A stretch of 20,289 bases of DNA, taken from positions 1 through 20,289 of the forward strand of contig DASZVJ010000076.1 of the NCBI GenBank assembly GCA_035547155.1, read 5' to 3'. Both the position numbers and the translations under genes were made by a program. Under the pieces are notes generated by a model. The model saw nothing but the letters and a program-made list of their open reading frames with translations, made no database searches and was not told the origin of the DNA. Origin of the DNA: CAZNMF01 sp035547155 (GTDB lineage Bacteria > Acidobacteriota > Vicinamibacteria > Vicinamibacterales > SCN-69-37). Within the stretch, counting starts at the first letter, position 1. Each line of letters starts with the position of its first letter. Shown here piece after piece: positions 7,808-15,709 of this stretch.

Positions 7808-9280
7808 CTACGCCGGCCTGCCGAGCCAGGTCTTCAAGGGCGCCCCCAGGAACACCGCGGCGAGCGCGAGCCACATCACGCCGCCGACGAACACGGCCGT
7901 GATGTCGCTCCGATTGGCCACGAAGACTCGAAATACGAGGTACACGGCCACGGCCGCGCCCAGGGCGGCCAGGGTCTTCTTGATCGGATAGTCGATCACG
8001 TCCACTCGCCGATACGACATCAGGCCGAACACCGCGAAGCCGATGAACGTGCCGACCGTCGACCACGCCGCGCCCACCATGCCCCACCGTGGGACCAGCA
8101 GGAAATTCAGGGTGGCCGTCAGCGCGACGGTGAGGCCGTAGACGGGCAGCAGCGTGATCGTGCGCTTGCGCACCAGCGCCGGCACGCGGAAATGATCGTC
8201 GAGGCTGAAGAAGAAATACGCGAGACAGATGAGGGGGATCAGATCGGCGGCGGGCCCGTACTGCGGCGGCGCGAGCACCTTCACGGCGAGGCGAGAGGCG
8301 AGCGACGCCGCAAGCAACACCAGGATGAGACACCGCGTGAACAGCGTGAACACCGCCACGTAGGTGCGATTGCGCTCCTTGAGCCTCGCGATTTCGAAGA
8401 CCACGACCGACCAAATCTGGCTGAAGGGCGACAAGATCAAACTGTTCACGCCCTGGCCGATCTGCTGCGCGAATGAGTAAATGCCGATGTCGTGCAAGCT
8501 CACGAACGCCAGCAGGAAATAGCGCCCGACTTGATGCATCGCCATCGACAGCAGCGCCACGACCATCAGCGGCATGCCGAAGTGGACCATCGGCTTGAGC
8601 AGCGACGGCTCGAGAGCCACGCCGCCGCGGATCCGCCTGAAGATCACGACGTGCAGTCCGGTCCAGATCGCACCGGTCACGAGGTTCCCAAGGAGCACGC
8701 CGGCGACGCCGAGCTTGAAGTGGTACAGCAGCATCACGTTCAACGACGCGTTGACCGCCAGGCGGCACAACGACAGCGTCACGTATAAATTCGAGCGCTT
8801 CATCACTCGAAGGTGGTTCTGGAGCAGGACCTCTGGCATGGCGAACCACAGCGCCGCCAGCGCCAACCCGAAGAGCGTCGCGCCGTTGGCGACGCCCGGT
8901 CCGAGAACGACTCGCGCGAGCACGGTCCGCAGAGCGAAGACGGGCACGAGGGCGACGGTGGCCACGACCGCCAGCGCCGTCAGGGCCGTCCACCACACGC
9001 GCGACTGCCCGCCGTGCTCATCGCGATCGAAGTGGAATCGATCGACCGACGACGTGAGCGCGGTGCCGATCGTCAGCCGTAACAGCTCGCTGACGATGTC
9101 CAGGACCGCCAGGATGCCGTAGTCGGTCGGACTGAGGATCCGCGTGTAGACCGGCAGGAGAACGACGGACGTCAGACGCGCGAGAATAAGTCCGATCCCG
9201 AAGATCCCACCGTGACGGACGATGTCTCGAAGGTGGGTCTTGATCGTCGAGTGCCCTCGATGCGGCGATTCAGGTTCCAT
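7808..9280 (-). CDS. Wzx-type lipid-linked oligosaccharide flippase
   Basis: 490 residues with about 12-14 hydrophobic helices spread over the whole length and a soluble N-terminus of about 20 residues. The segment LPVYTRILSPTDYGILAV (42-59) is the conserved first-loop signature of the polysaccharide biosynthesis (MOP/Wzx) exporters. RFHFDRDE (81-88) lies in the next cytoplasmic loop. Proteins of this family flip undecaprenyl-diphosphate-linked repeat units from the cytoplasmic to the periplasmic face of the inner membrane. Its place after the deacetylase and carbamoyltransferase genes fits decoration of the unit before flipping. No strong Shine-Dalgarno sequence is seen before the ATG at 9280. 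The gene is separated from the carbamoyltransferase by 104 bp containing a strong hairpin. The symbol wzx would fit functionally but is not assigned because sequence conservation in this family is low. Confidence 0.92.
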   Translation of the reverse strand: MEPESPHRGHSTIKTHLRDIVRHGGIFGIGLILARLTSVVLLPVYTRILSPTDYGILAVLDIVSELLRLTIGTALTSSVDRFHFDRDEHGGQSRVWWTALTALAVVATVALVPVFALRTVLARVVLGPGVANGATLFGLALAALWFAMPEVLLQNHLRVMKRSNLYVTLSLCRLAVNASLNVMLLYHFKLGVAGVLLGNLVTGAIWTGLHVVIFRRIRGGVALEPSLLKPMVHFGMPLMVVALLSMAMHQVGRYFLLAFVSLHDIGIYSFAQQIGQGVNSLILSPFSQIWSVVVFEIARLKERNRTYVAVFTLFTRCLILVLLAASLASRLAVKVLAPPQYGPAADLIPLICLAYFFFSLDDHFRVPALVRKRTITLLPVYGLTVALTATLNFLLVPRWGMVGAAWSTVGTFIGFAVFGLMSYRRVDVIDYPIKKTLAALGAAVAVYLVFRVFVANRSDITAVFVGGVMWLALAAVFLGAPLKTWLGRPA

Positions 9281-9327
9281 CAGCTCAACAAGGCTCTTCG
9301 CCGTACCGAATCGTGGATCGCGCCTCG

Positions 9328-9362
9328 GACCGGACGGGCGCTCGGTGGCTGCCCGTCCGGTC
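9328..9362. repeat. Perfect 12-bp inverted repeat (hairpin) between carbamoyltransferase and flippase genes
   Basis: The left arm gaccggacgggc (9328-9339) is the exact reverse complement of the right arm gcccgtccggtc (9351-9362), with an 11-nt loop. In the minus-strand transcript it forms about 23 nt after the carbamoyltransferase stop codon and about 48 nt before the flippase start. No run of T follows on the minus strand, so it does not look like a classical intrinsic terminator. An mRNA-stabilising or attenuating hairpin, or a protein-binding palindrome, are alternatives. Confidence 0.7.
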
Positions 9363-9384
9363 GCGTGGCGATGTCAGCGAATCA

Positions 9385-11220
9385 CTACGCGGTTCTGACA
9401 GCGGAAGGGTGCTGCACCAGGAAATTGCCGATGGCGAGGTAGTCCAGGTTGCCCTGCAGAAACGCGCGAATCGCATCGTCCGGGCTGCACACGATGGGCT
9501 CCTCATGCATGTTGAAGCTGGTGTTGATGAGCGACGGAAGCCCCGTGAGCGTGTGGTACTCCGTCAGGATCCGATGGAAACCCGGACTGCCCTCTCGCGA
9601 GACCAATTGCGGACGCGCCGTGCCATCGACGTGCACGGCCGCTGGCGAGTCACGGCGCATGGCTTCGGTGCAGTCGAAGGTCACCGTCATGAACTGCGCG
9701 GCATGCTCGGCGCCGGCCACGCGCAGATAGCACGCGTCACGATGCTCGAACAGCGTCGCCGGCGCGAACGGCATGAATTCCGTGCGCCCGAGTCGCTGAT
9801 TGAGCCACTGATTCACCGCCGGCTCTTTGGCGTGGTAGAGGATCGAGCGATGTCCGAGCGCGCGAGGCCCGTATTCCATGCGTCCGTCGAACCGGGCCAC
9901 CACGCGCCCCTGGGCCAGGAGCTGCGCCAGAACGGGCTCGATAGGCGAGTGCTCGACGAACGGCAGCTGGCTCTTGCGAAGCGCCTCGGCAATCGTCTGG
10001 CTCGAGAACTCCGGGCCTAGATACACATCGTTCAGGCTCTTCGAGAGCTCGGGGTGGCCGACGAACTCGAGCAGCGCGGCGCCAGTCCCGCAACCACCGT
10101 CTCCCATGTTGGGATGGATGAAGATGCCCTCGACGCCGTCCACTTCCTTCAGGCGCTGATTGAGCTTGACGTTCGCGACGACACCGCCCGAGAGCACCAC
10201 ATTCCGCGTGCCCGTCGCCTTGATGTAATAGCTGACGTACGCCGCGGCGACTTCCTCCAGGACGCGCTGATACGCAGCCGCGACGTCGATCTTTGGAAAT
10301 TGCGTGGCGAGCAGGCGCGCAAAATACAAATTGTTCGTCTCGAGGATGCGGAACCCGCCCGGCTCCTGCACGAATCGGCGCCGCAGCACGTCGCCCAGGA
10401 CTGTCGGATCGCCGTACGCGGCCAGCCCGACGATCTTGCCCTCGTGGCGGCTCGGCTTGAATCCGAGCGCGGACGTGACGGTCTCGTAGAACGTCCCCAG
10501 CGAATGCGGATACGCGACGCCGTGAAGACGAGTGATCTGGCCGTTGCGGCCCACGCTCGCACTGCCCGCGAGCCCGGAGCCGTACCCGTCCAACGTGACC
10601 ACGAGCGCTTCGTCGAAGCCGCTCTTGTAGTACGCGTTGGCGGCGTGGCTGGCATGGTGCTCGACACGCTTCAGCTTGTCGATGACGCCGAGCTCCGTGA
10701 GCGCGGATTCGAGCTCACGCTGCCACTCCGCGTGGAACTTCGCCGCATCACGCCCCCATCGCTCGGACCCGCGCTTCGCGACGTTGCGCGACACCACACC
10801 TTCGTTGGCGAGGATGCGGTACGCGAACGTCTTCAGCAGGCCCTTTTCCTGCCGCTCGTTTGGATCGCCGAGGCCGGGAACGGGCGCACGCTGACCGGGC
10901 ACGCGCGTGCGCGCCTCGCGCAACTCGTCGCTCGTTTCGTTCGCATCCGCCTGATCCAGGAACTCACGCTCGTCTTCGAGATTCGCGGTGAACAGCCGCG
11001 TCTCTTCGTCGGCGGGCAGAAACGGATAGACCACGCGATCGAAATCCTCAATCGACGTCCCGGTGACGGCCATCCCGTTCTCGAGTGCCCGCCACGGAAA
11101 TCCGTCCTGCAGCTTCACGCGGGAGAATCGTTCTTCCGCCGCCGCGTATGTGATGACACCGTCCTCGACAATGGTGACCGTCGAGTCTTTGTCGAGGGGA
11201 GAGATAGCGAGTACCTTCAT
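9385..11220 (-). CDS. Carbamoyltransferase of the NodU/CmcH family
   Basis: 611 residues, the usual length for this family. The N-terminal ASKHA-type domain has AISPLDKDSTVTIVEDG (5-21), the metal-binding EHHASHAA (187-194), VTLDGYGSGLAGS (208-220) and KIVGLAAYGDP (262-272). LSGGVVANVKLNQRL (343-357) and HPNMGDGGCGTGAALLE (369-385) follow. The C-terminal Sua5/YrdC-like domain has GRMEYGPRALGHRSIL (446-461) and NTSFNMHEEPIVCSPDDAI (566-584). Such enzymes make carbamoyl-adenylate from carbamoyl phosphate and ATP and pass the carbamoyl group to a sugar hydroxyl, as NodU does on Nod factors. The ATG overlaps the stop of the deacetylase gene (ATGA), so the two are translationally coupled. All key motifs are intact. 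The acceptor is presumably a sugar of the locus glycan, which is an inference. Confidence 0.93.
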   Translation of the reverse strand: MKVLAISPLDKDSTVTIVEDGVITYAAAEERFSRVKLQDGFPWRALENGMAVTGTSIEDFDRVVYPFLPADEETRLFTANLEDEREFLDQADANETSDELREARTRVPGQRAPVPGLGDPNERQEKGLLKTFAYRILANEGVVSRNVAKRGSERWGRDAAKFHAEWQRELESALTELGVIDKLKRVEHHASHAANAYYKSGFDEALVVTLDGYGSGLAGSASVGRNGQITRLHGVAYPHSLGTFYETVTSALGFKPSRHEGKIVGLAAYGDPTVLGDVLRRRFVQEPGGFRILETNNLYFARLLATQFPKIDVAAAYQRVLEEVAAAYVSYYIKATGTRNVVLSGGVVANVKLNQRLKEVDGVEGIFIHPNMGDGGCGTGAALLEFVGHPELSKSLNDVYLGPEFSSQTIAEALRKSQLPFVEHSPIEPVLAQLLAQGRVVARFDGRMEYGPRALGHRSILYHAKEPAVNQWLNQRLGRTEFMPFAPATLFEHRDACYLRVAGAEHAAQFMTVTFDCTEAMRRDSPAAVHVDGTARPQLVSREGSPGFHRILTEYHTLTGLPSLINTSFNMHEEPIVCSPDDAIRAFLQGNLDYLAIGNFLVQHPSAVRTA

Positions 11221-12257
11221 GATGGCCGATCGTTGGAAAGCTGCTGAAAAAGGGTGACCGGCGTCGTCGGAACGCCGTGGAGCTCATCCATGAAAAACCG
11301 GACGTACCGCGTCACCGTGTCCAGGAACCGATCCCGATCTTCGACGGTTCGGACGTACGGCGTGCACCCGGGTTTGAGGCTCGGACTGTGGAAGGTCAGC
11401 GAGAAGGTCCGGATCCCATCCTGATAGAGCGCGCGTGTGAGCGCCTGCATCTCCGCGAGCGAGCTGCCCTCGGGCGACAGCATGACGCGATTGACCACGC
11501 CGCTGCGCGCGAGGATCCCGACGGCTCGCAGCGGCGTCGCCCAGGCGCTCGAGGCGAAACGGTGCAGCGACTCTCCCGCTCCGCGCGCCATGCCGATGAA
11601 GCCCGTGGTGCAGGGCACCTCGAGCAGACGCCGGCGATGGCCGAAGAACGCCGGGCCGGCACCCAAGCCGAGGAACGAGGGACCACCCAGGGCCGTGTAG
11701 TCCATATGGGGATTGACGCTCAAATCGACGTGGAACCCGAGTGCTTCCAGTGCCGCAACCGACGTCGCTCCGAGACCGTAGCGGCCTGCCTTGTACGACA
11801 AGGGCACCAGCCCCAGACCATCCACGATGGCCTGTCGGAGAATGGAGATCTTCTCGAACTCGAGCTCCGCGCCCAGATTGCAGGCGAAGCTCGCGTGCCC
11901 ACTCACGACTTCCCGATGTGGAGGATTGACCCACGGGTGCAGATGGGCGCCGACCTCGCACAGGTTCTGTCGAGCTAAATCGGCAAAGACTCGCGCGGAT
12001 TCATCGGTCGCGGCAATCGGATAGTCCACGACATACGTGGGCTTCACCCCGAAGGGCTCGAGCACGCGCTGCAGCCGCCAGATCTCCGCCACGGCCGAGA
12101 CGCCCACGGCGTTGCGATCGAACGGAGCGTTCCAGTCGAACTCCTCTTCCGTGTCGACGATCACACACAGCGCGGCGCGAGCCTGTGCCGCGACATCGAC
12201 TGACTGGAAGAAATGGGGCGCAAGGCCCTCGGGCGACGATGTGGATACTGGCACCAC
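11217..12257 (-). CDS. WalW-like polysaccharide deacetylase
   Basis: 346 residues from a GTG at 12257; another GTG follows at once, so the exact start is uncertain by a codon. The NodB-like deacetylase barrel has the first acidic motif LCVIVDTEEEFDWNAPF (30-46; D35 the likely base/metal position), HLHPW (105-109) as the second metal motif, YKAGRYGLG (155-163) in place of the usual FRAGRYG, and a C-terminal SLTFHSPSL (286-294). VDTEEEFDW with HLHPW is the pattern I know from WalW-type deacetylases. These have no signal peptide, as here, and probably remove N- or O-acetyl groups from a sugar precursor in the cytoplasm. Coupled by a 4-nt overlap to the carbamoyltransferase. It is not the PEP-CTERM-locus deacetylase subfamily, which has a VDVEEWFH-type motif. 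Confidence 0.85.
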   Translation of the reverse strand: MVPVSTSSPEGLAPHFFQSVDVAAQARAALCVIVDTEEEFDWNAPFDRNAVGVSAVAEIWRLQRVLEPFGVKPTYVVDYPIAATDESARVFADLARQNLCEVGAHLHPWVNPPHREVVSGHASFACNLGAELEFEKISILRQAIVDGLGLVPLSYKAGRYGLGATSVAALEALGFHVDLSVNPHMDYTALGGPSFLGLGAGPAFFGHRRRLLEVPCTTGFIGMARGAGESLHRFASSAWATPLRAVGILARSGVVNRVMLSPEGSSLAEMQALTRALYQDGIRTFSLTFHSPSLKPGCTPYVRTVEDRDRFLDTVTRYVRFFMDELHGVPTTPVTLFQQLSNDRPS

Positions 12258-12298
12258 GGCCAGAGAAGAATTTTAGCATCTGGGACGTCGGAACCTGC
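12258..12298 (-). promoter_or_regulatory. Possible promoter -10 element before the deacetylase gene
   Basis: Read on the minus strand, TAAAAT (12275 to 12270) matches the sigma-70 -10 consensus at five of six positions and stands out in GC-rich surroundings. It ends 12 nt before the GTG start, so a transcript from it would have almost no leader. No -35 hexamer of quality is found at 16-18 bp spacing, so this is weak. If real, the deacetylase-carbamoyltransferase-flippase-GT2 run could be transcribed separately from the GT4 gene upstream. Confidence 0.25.
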
Positions 12299-12349
12299 CG
12301 CGAACGCCTCATCGGTCACGATCGTGCGCAAGTCTGCGCGAGACCGTGC

Positions 12350-13495
12350 TCATGACATCTCCTCGTGGAGGGCCTGAAGGCGCGCAGAAGCGTGCGCCCA
12401 TGTGAAGGACTGCCCCACACGGGCTCGCCCGGCCCCGCCCATCCGCGAACGCAGGTCGGCAGACGTCGCCAGCGTCCGAATCGCGCGTCCCACCTCGTCT
12501 GGGCTGGCCCCGTCGACAACCAGGCCTGTTTCCTGATCGGCGATCGCCTCCGGAGCGCCGCCGCTCCGACCGCCGATGGTCGGTCTCTCGGCGGCAGCGG
12601 CCTCAAGGAACACGATCCCGAATCCTTCGAGGTCGTGTCCATCGTCTCTGTTCGGCATGACGAAGATGTCACACGCTGTATACAGCGCGGGCAATTCAGC
12701 ATCGGGAACCACGCCGAGAAAACGCACCTGGCCGGAGACGCCGAGAGAGTCGGCAAGGGCCTGCAGGCGCGGCTGCTCCGCGCCGTTCCCCGCGATGACG
12801 TACAGGAGATCGGGCAGATCGTGGCGAAGGGCCGCGATGGCCTGAATGACGACGTCGTGTCCCTTGCGTCGCTGGAGACGGCCCACCGTCAGCAGCACGA
12901 GCCCCGTTCGCCCCGCTCGCGCGACCAGCGTCGACGGCGCGACGTCCGGCCGGAATCGAGCGGGATCGACGCCTGGATGAATCACGCGCAGGTGCGACTC
13001 CGACACACCGAGTCCCTGGACCATCCGCGACGTGAAGTGGCTGTTCGCAATCATCACCGCGGCGTTGCGGCAGACGCGCCGCGCCAGCCACGCGTGCTCG
13101 CGAGACGTCATCGCCGCAGCAAGATCCTCTCCGTGCGCCCAACAGACGTACGGGCGTGATGCGCTCGACAATGTCGCGAAGAGCCCGGCCGCGCCTTCAG
13201 GCAATGGACGCGCGCAATGGACCACGACGGGCGGTCGTGCGTGTTTCCGAATGGCCGACGCGAGACGTAGGTGTTGGGCGAGCGCGGCGGCCGGACGGAG
13301 CCCTCGAAGCGTGCCATCGATTGGCGCAGAGACGACGCGCGGGCTCGACGAGCCATGCGACCGCTCCGCCGAAGGCGCCGTCATGACGGTCACGTCGACA
13401 CCGACGAGCCCGCCGTACACGTGTTCGAGCAGCACCGCGCTCCCGCCGACGACGGGCGGATACAACTCGGTGACCAGTAGAATCGGTTTCGGCAT
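12350..13495 (-). CDS. GT4-family glycosyltransferase (PimB-like)
   Basis: 381 residues from the ATG at 13495. I prefer this to a GTG 30 nt upstream because MPKPILLVTELYPPVVGGSA is the typical N-terminus of the family and a GGAG lies about 10 nt before it. The N-terminal half has HGEDL (121-125) and ANSHFTS (150-156). The hinge is VIHPGVDPARF (171-181). The donor domain has VGRLQRRKG (204-212), IAGNGAEQPRL (234-244) and the E-x7-E signature LEGFGIVFLEAAA (289-301; E290, E298), as in PimB and other GT4 mannosyl- or related transferases. It should act in the cytoplasm on a lipid-linked acceptor. It is the first gene of the minus-strand run, 92 bp before the deacetylase, and is divergent from the ligase gene with 190 bp between. 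Confidence 0.92.
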   Translation of the reverse strand: MPKPILLVTELYPPVVGGSAVLLEHVYGGLVGVDVTVMTAPSAERSHGSSSPRVVSAPIDGTLRGLRPAAALAQHLRLASAIRKHARPPVVVHCARPLPEGAAGLFATLSSASRPYVCWAHGEDLAAAMTSREHAWLARRVCRNAAVMIANSHFTSRMVQGLGVSESHLRVIHPGVDPARFRPDVAPSTLVARAGRTGLVLLTVGRLQRRKGHDVVIQAIAALRHDLPDLLYVIAGNGAEQPRLQALADSLGVSGQVRFLGVVPDAELPALYTACDIFVMPNRDDGHDLEGFGIVFLEAAAAERPTIGGRSGGAPEAIADQETGLVVDGASPDEVGRAIRTLATSADLRSRMGGAGRARVGQSFTWAHASARLQALHEEMS

Positions 13496-13685
13496 CCGCG
13501 CGGATCTCCGCCTTCGTTCGAGCACCGTTCACGATCGTAATACGGCGCCCGTGCGCGTCCGCCGCGTGCGAGCCGGCCGCCAGTCCGAGCGGTCCGGTGA
13601 CGCCTTTCGCCCCGGCTCCGGCGGCGCGTCGCTGATGATACGCTCGTCGAGTTCAACGACACGTTCTCCATCGTGGTGCGACGCC

Positions 13686-14999
13686 GTGATCAGACTGATC
13701 CTCGTTTTCGGGCTCATCCTCATCGGTGCGCTCGCGTCACTGCAGGGCTCGTTCTACGTCCTCCTCTTCTACTTCTGGAACGCGTACTTCCGGCCGGATG
13801 CCTGGGTCTGGAGCGATCTCGTCGTCGGGCTGCGCCTCTCCCTGACCATCGGGGCGTTCCTGATCCTCACGTCGATCAAGGATCTCAAATACTTCAAGCT
13901 GACGTTCCAGCTGATCCTGATCGTGCTGTTCTTCGCGCAAGCGACCCTCTCCCTGTTCGCGTCGGATTTCTTCAGCAGCGTCTGGCCGTTCTGGGTGGAG
14001 CTCTTGAAGATCGTGATCGTCTGCCTGGTGATGACGGTGCTCATCAGGGATCGGCACCAGTTCCGCCTGACCTTGTGGGTCATCTGCTGGTCACTGAGCT
14101 TCGAGCTGGCCAAGCAGGGATGGGCGCAGCTCATCCTCAATCCGGGCGCGACCAACCCGAACTCGAACGTGCTCCTGGGCGACAACAACGGCGTGGCCCT
14201 CGGCTGCATGATGCTGGTTCCGCTGCTGATGGCACTGGCTCAGACCGCGCCGACGCCACGCGAGAAGTGGATCCATCGGCTTGTGATGCTCGGCGTGATC
14301 TATCGCGGCATCAGCACATATTCCCGGGGCGGATTCATCGCAGGCGGCGTTGTCCTGCTCGTCACGATGCTGCGATCGCGATACAGGCTGCGAGTGGGTG
14401 TCGCCGCCGTCGTCATCGGAGTGACGCTGTACTCGGTCATGCCGGACCGGTTCTGGGACCGGATGCGTACGATCTCGACGTCCACAGAAGGGGATCGACG
14501 CGACGCCTCGGCCGCCTCGCGCCTCTATTTCTGGCAGATCGCGACGCAGATGGCGAACGACCATCCCTTCACTGGCGTCGGCATCAACGGATTTCGCTAC
14601 GCCTTCTTGACCTACGACTCGGGCGCTGACGAAATGAAGGCGACGCACAGCATTTGGTTCGGCGTGCTCGCAGACATGGGGTACCCGGGGCTGCTGCTGT
14701 TCGCGGCTGTCGCGATCGGAGCCCTCGTGTCGTGCCAACAGTCGATGCGGGCCGCCCGGGCGGCGGGCCAGGCGGAGATCGCGACCTATGCGATGCAGCT
14801 TCAAACCGTCGTGCTCGTGTACTGCGCCGGAGGGACTTTCTTGAGCGCGCAGTACCTGGAGCTCTGGTGGCACGTCGTCGCGCTTTCAACGACGCTCAGC
14901 TTGATTCTGGCAAGAGACGTCGGAGCCACAACGCCAGCGGTCGCTCCCGTGCCGCAGTTTGCCGCGATGCCCGTGATTCCGGCGAAGCTCGAGCGCTAG
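13686..14999 (+). CDS. O-antigen ligase/polymerase-like protein, exosortase A-associated O-glycosylation ligase family
   Basis: 437 residues from the GTG at 13686; an in-frame ATG at 13635 is an alternative start, and the longer open frame upstream is antisense to the neighbouring GT4. About ten to twelve membrane helices. The motifs GDNNGVALG (165-173), STYSRGGF (210-217), MPDRFWDRMRTI (252-263), ASRLYFWQ (277-284), NDHPFTGVGINGF (291-303) and THSIWFGVLADMGYPG (320-335) are those I know from the putative O-glycosylation ligase family of exosortase A systems (TIGR03097, DUF5935 plus Wzy_C). These proteins share the fold of WaaL ligases and Wzy polymerases, with the large periplasmic loop containing the conserved His and Arg. 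It probably polymerises or transfers the lipid-linked glycan in the periplasm. Whether it glycosylates protein or polymerises polysaccharide is unknown. The stop lies 12 bp from the convergent rmlC. Confidence 0.88.
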   Translation: MIRLILVFGLILIGALASLQGSFYVLLFYFWNAYFRPDAWVWSDLVVGLRLSLTIGAFLILTSIKDLKYFKLTFQLILIVLFFAQATLSLFASDFFSSVWPFWVELLKIVIVCLVMTVLIRDRHQFRLTLWVICWSLSFELAKQGWAQLILNPGATNPNSNVLLGDNNGVALGCMMLVPLLMALAQTAPTPREKWIHRLVMLGVIYRGISTYSRGGFIAGGVVLLVTMLRSRYRLRVGVAAVVIGVTLYSVMPDRFWDRMRTISTSTEGDRRDASAASRLYFWQIATQMANDHPFTGVGINGFRYAFLTYDSGADEMKATHSIWFGVLADMGYPGLLLFAAVAIGALVSCQQSMRAARAAGQAEIATYAMQLQTVVLVYCAGGTFLSAQYLELWWHVVALSTTLSLILARDVGATTPAVAPVPQFAAMPVIPAKLER

Positions 15000-15011
15000 G
15001 CGACGCGCCGT

Positions 15012-15581
15012 TCAGCCGCGCCATCGCGGCAGCTGCTGTTTGGGGATGTCGTCCAGCAGCCTGGCCGTTGCGTCCTTCGGCGACAGCAGGCGCTCGGCTG
15101 TGATCGGCCACGCGATCCCGACCGTGGCATCGTCCCACGCGATACAGATCTCCGTTTCGGGGTGATACAACTCCGTGCACTTGTACGAGAACAGCGCCGA
15201 CTCGCTGAGCACGCAAAACCCGTGGGCAAACCCAGGGGGGACGTACATCTGCCGGTGGTTCTCGCTCGACAGCCGTTCGCCGACCCAGCGGCCGAACGTC
15301 GGAGAGCCGACGCGCACGTCGACGGCGACGTCGAAGACCTCGCCATCCAGCACTTGAACGAGCTTGCCCTGCGCGTACGGCTCCTGCACGTGCAGCCCGC
15401 GCAGAGTGCCGCGAACCGATCGCGACACGTTGTCCTGGACGAACGTGCCTGGCACGCCGAGATCGCGATAGCGCTCGAGATGCCACGCTTCGAAGAAAAA
15501 GCCTCGCGAATCGCCGAAGACCTTCGGCTCGATCACCAGCACGCCGTCGAGCGCCGTGCGCCGGCTCGTCACCGCCGCCAT
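15012..15581 (-). CDS. rmlC: dTDP-4-dehydrorhamnose 3,5-epimerase
   Basis: 189 residues from the ATG at 15581, with AAGGA about 11 nt upstream; a TTG start eight codons earlier is possible but less likely. The cupin fold is complete: VFGDSRGFFFEAW (21-33), FVQDNVSRSVRGTLRGLHVQ (47-66) with the catalytic-base His at 64, GKLVQVLDGEVFDVAVD (72-88), YVPPGFAHGF (113-122), and the active-site tyrosine region FSYKCTELYHP (131-141). The enzyme epimerises C3 and C5 of dTDP-4-keto-6-deoxyglucose, the third step to dTDP-L-rhamnose, in the cytoplasm. No rmlA, rmlB or rmlD lies in the window. The length is normal for the family. It is convergent with the ligase gene and divergent from the sugar transferase operon. 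Confidence 0.93.
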   Translation of the reverse strand: MAAVTSRRTALDGVLVIEPKVFGDSRGFFFEAWHLERYRDLGVPGTFVQDNVSRSVRGTLRGLHVQEPYAQGKLVQVLDGEVFDVAVDVRVGSPTFGRWVGERLSSENHRQMYVPPGFAHGFCVLSESALFSYKCTELYHPETEICIAWDDATVGIAWPITAERLLSPKDATARLLDDIPKQQLPRWRG

Positions 15582-15638
15582 TCGATGCTCAATCCTTCGC
15601 GGCAATAGTGGGCAAATTCGGCCAATGCGGAGCTCCTG

Positions 15639-15667
15639 TCGAATGGGCCGAGACGCGCCCGTATACT
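15639..15667 (+). promoter_or_regulatory. Candidate promoter for the sugar transferase operon
   Basis: TATACT at 15662-15667 matches the -10 consensus at five of six positions and lies in the 128-bp gap between the divergent rmlC and sugar transferase genes. At a 17-bp spacing upstream is TCGAAT (15639-15644), a weak -35 with three matches. The predicted start of transcription would be about 35 nt before the ATG at 15710. It is a consensus match only. Confidence 0.4.
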
Positions 15668-15709
15668 ATCATTCGTGTTCTCGCCTCCGTCGCGGCACGA
15701 CGACGGCCG

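Noticed and set aside
7557..8996. Minus-strand open frame of 479 codons overlapping the flippase
   Set aside because: It is a frame-shifted shadow lacking hydrophobic helices; the flippase frame has the full helix pattern and the conserved first-loop motif.
10054..11247. Plus-strand open frame of 397 codons opposite the carbamoyltransferase
   Set aside because: It has Arg/Glu/Ala-rich composition and no motif, while every family motif lies in the opposite strand frame.
11217..12257. Assignment of the deacetylase to the PEP-CTERM-locus deacetylase subfamily
   Set aside because: That subfamily has a VDVEEWFH-type first motif; this protein has VDTEEEFDW and HLHPW, which fit WalW-type enzymes.
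12325..12341. Small hairpin (gcgca / tgcgc) just after the GT4 stop codon on the minus strand
   Set aside because: A stem of only five or six pairs with no T-run is expected by chance in GC-rich DNA.
13032..13685. Long N-terminal extension of the ligase frame, open on the plus strand from 13032
   Set aside because: It is antisense to the GT4 gene at 12350-13495, has no membrane or family-like sequence, and the family N-terminus starts at about the GTG at 13686.
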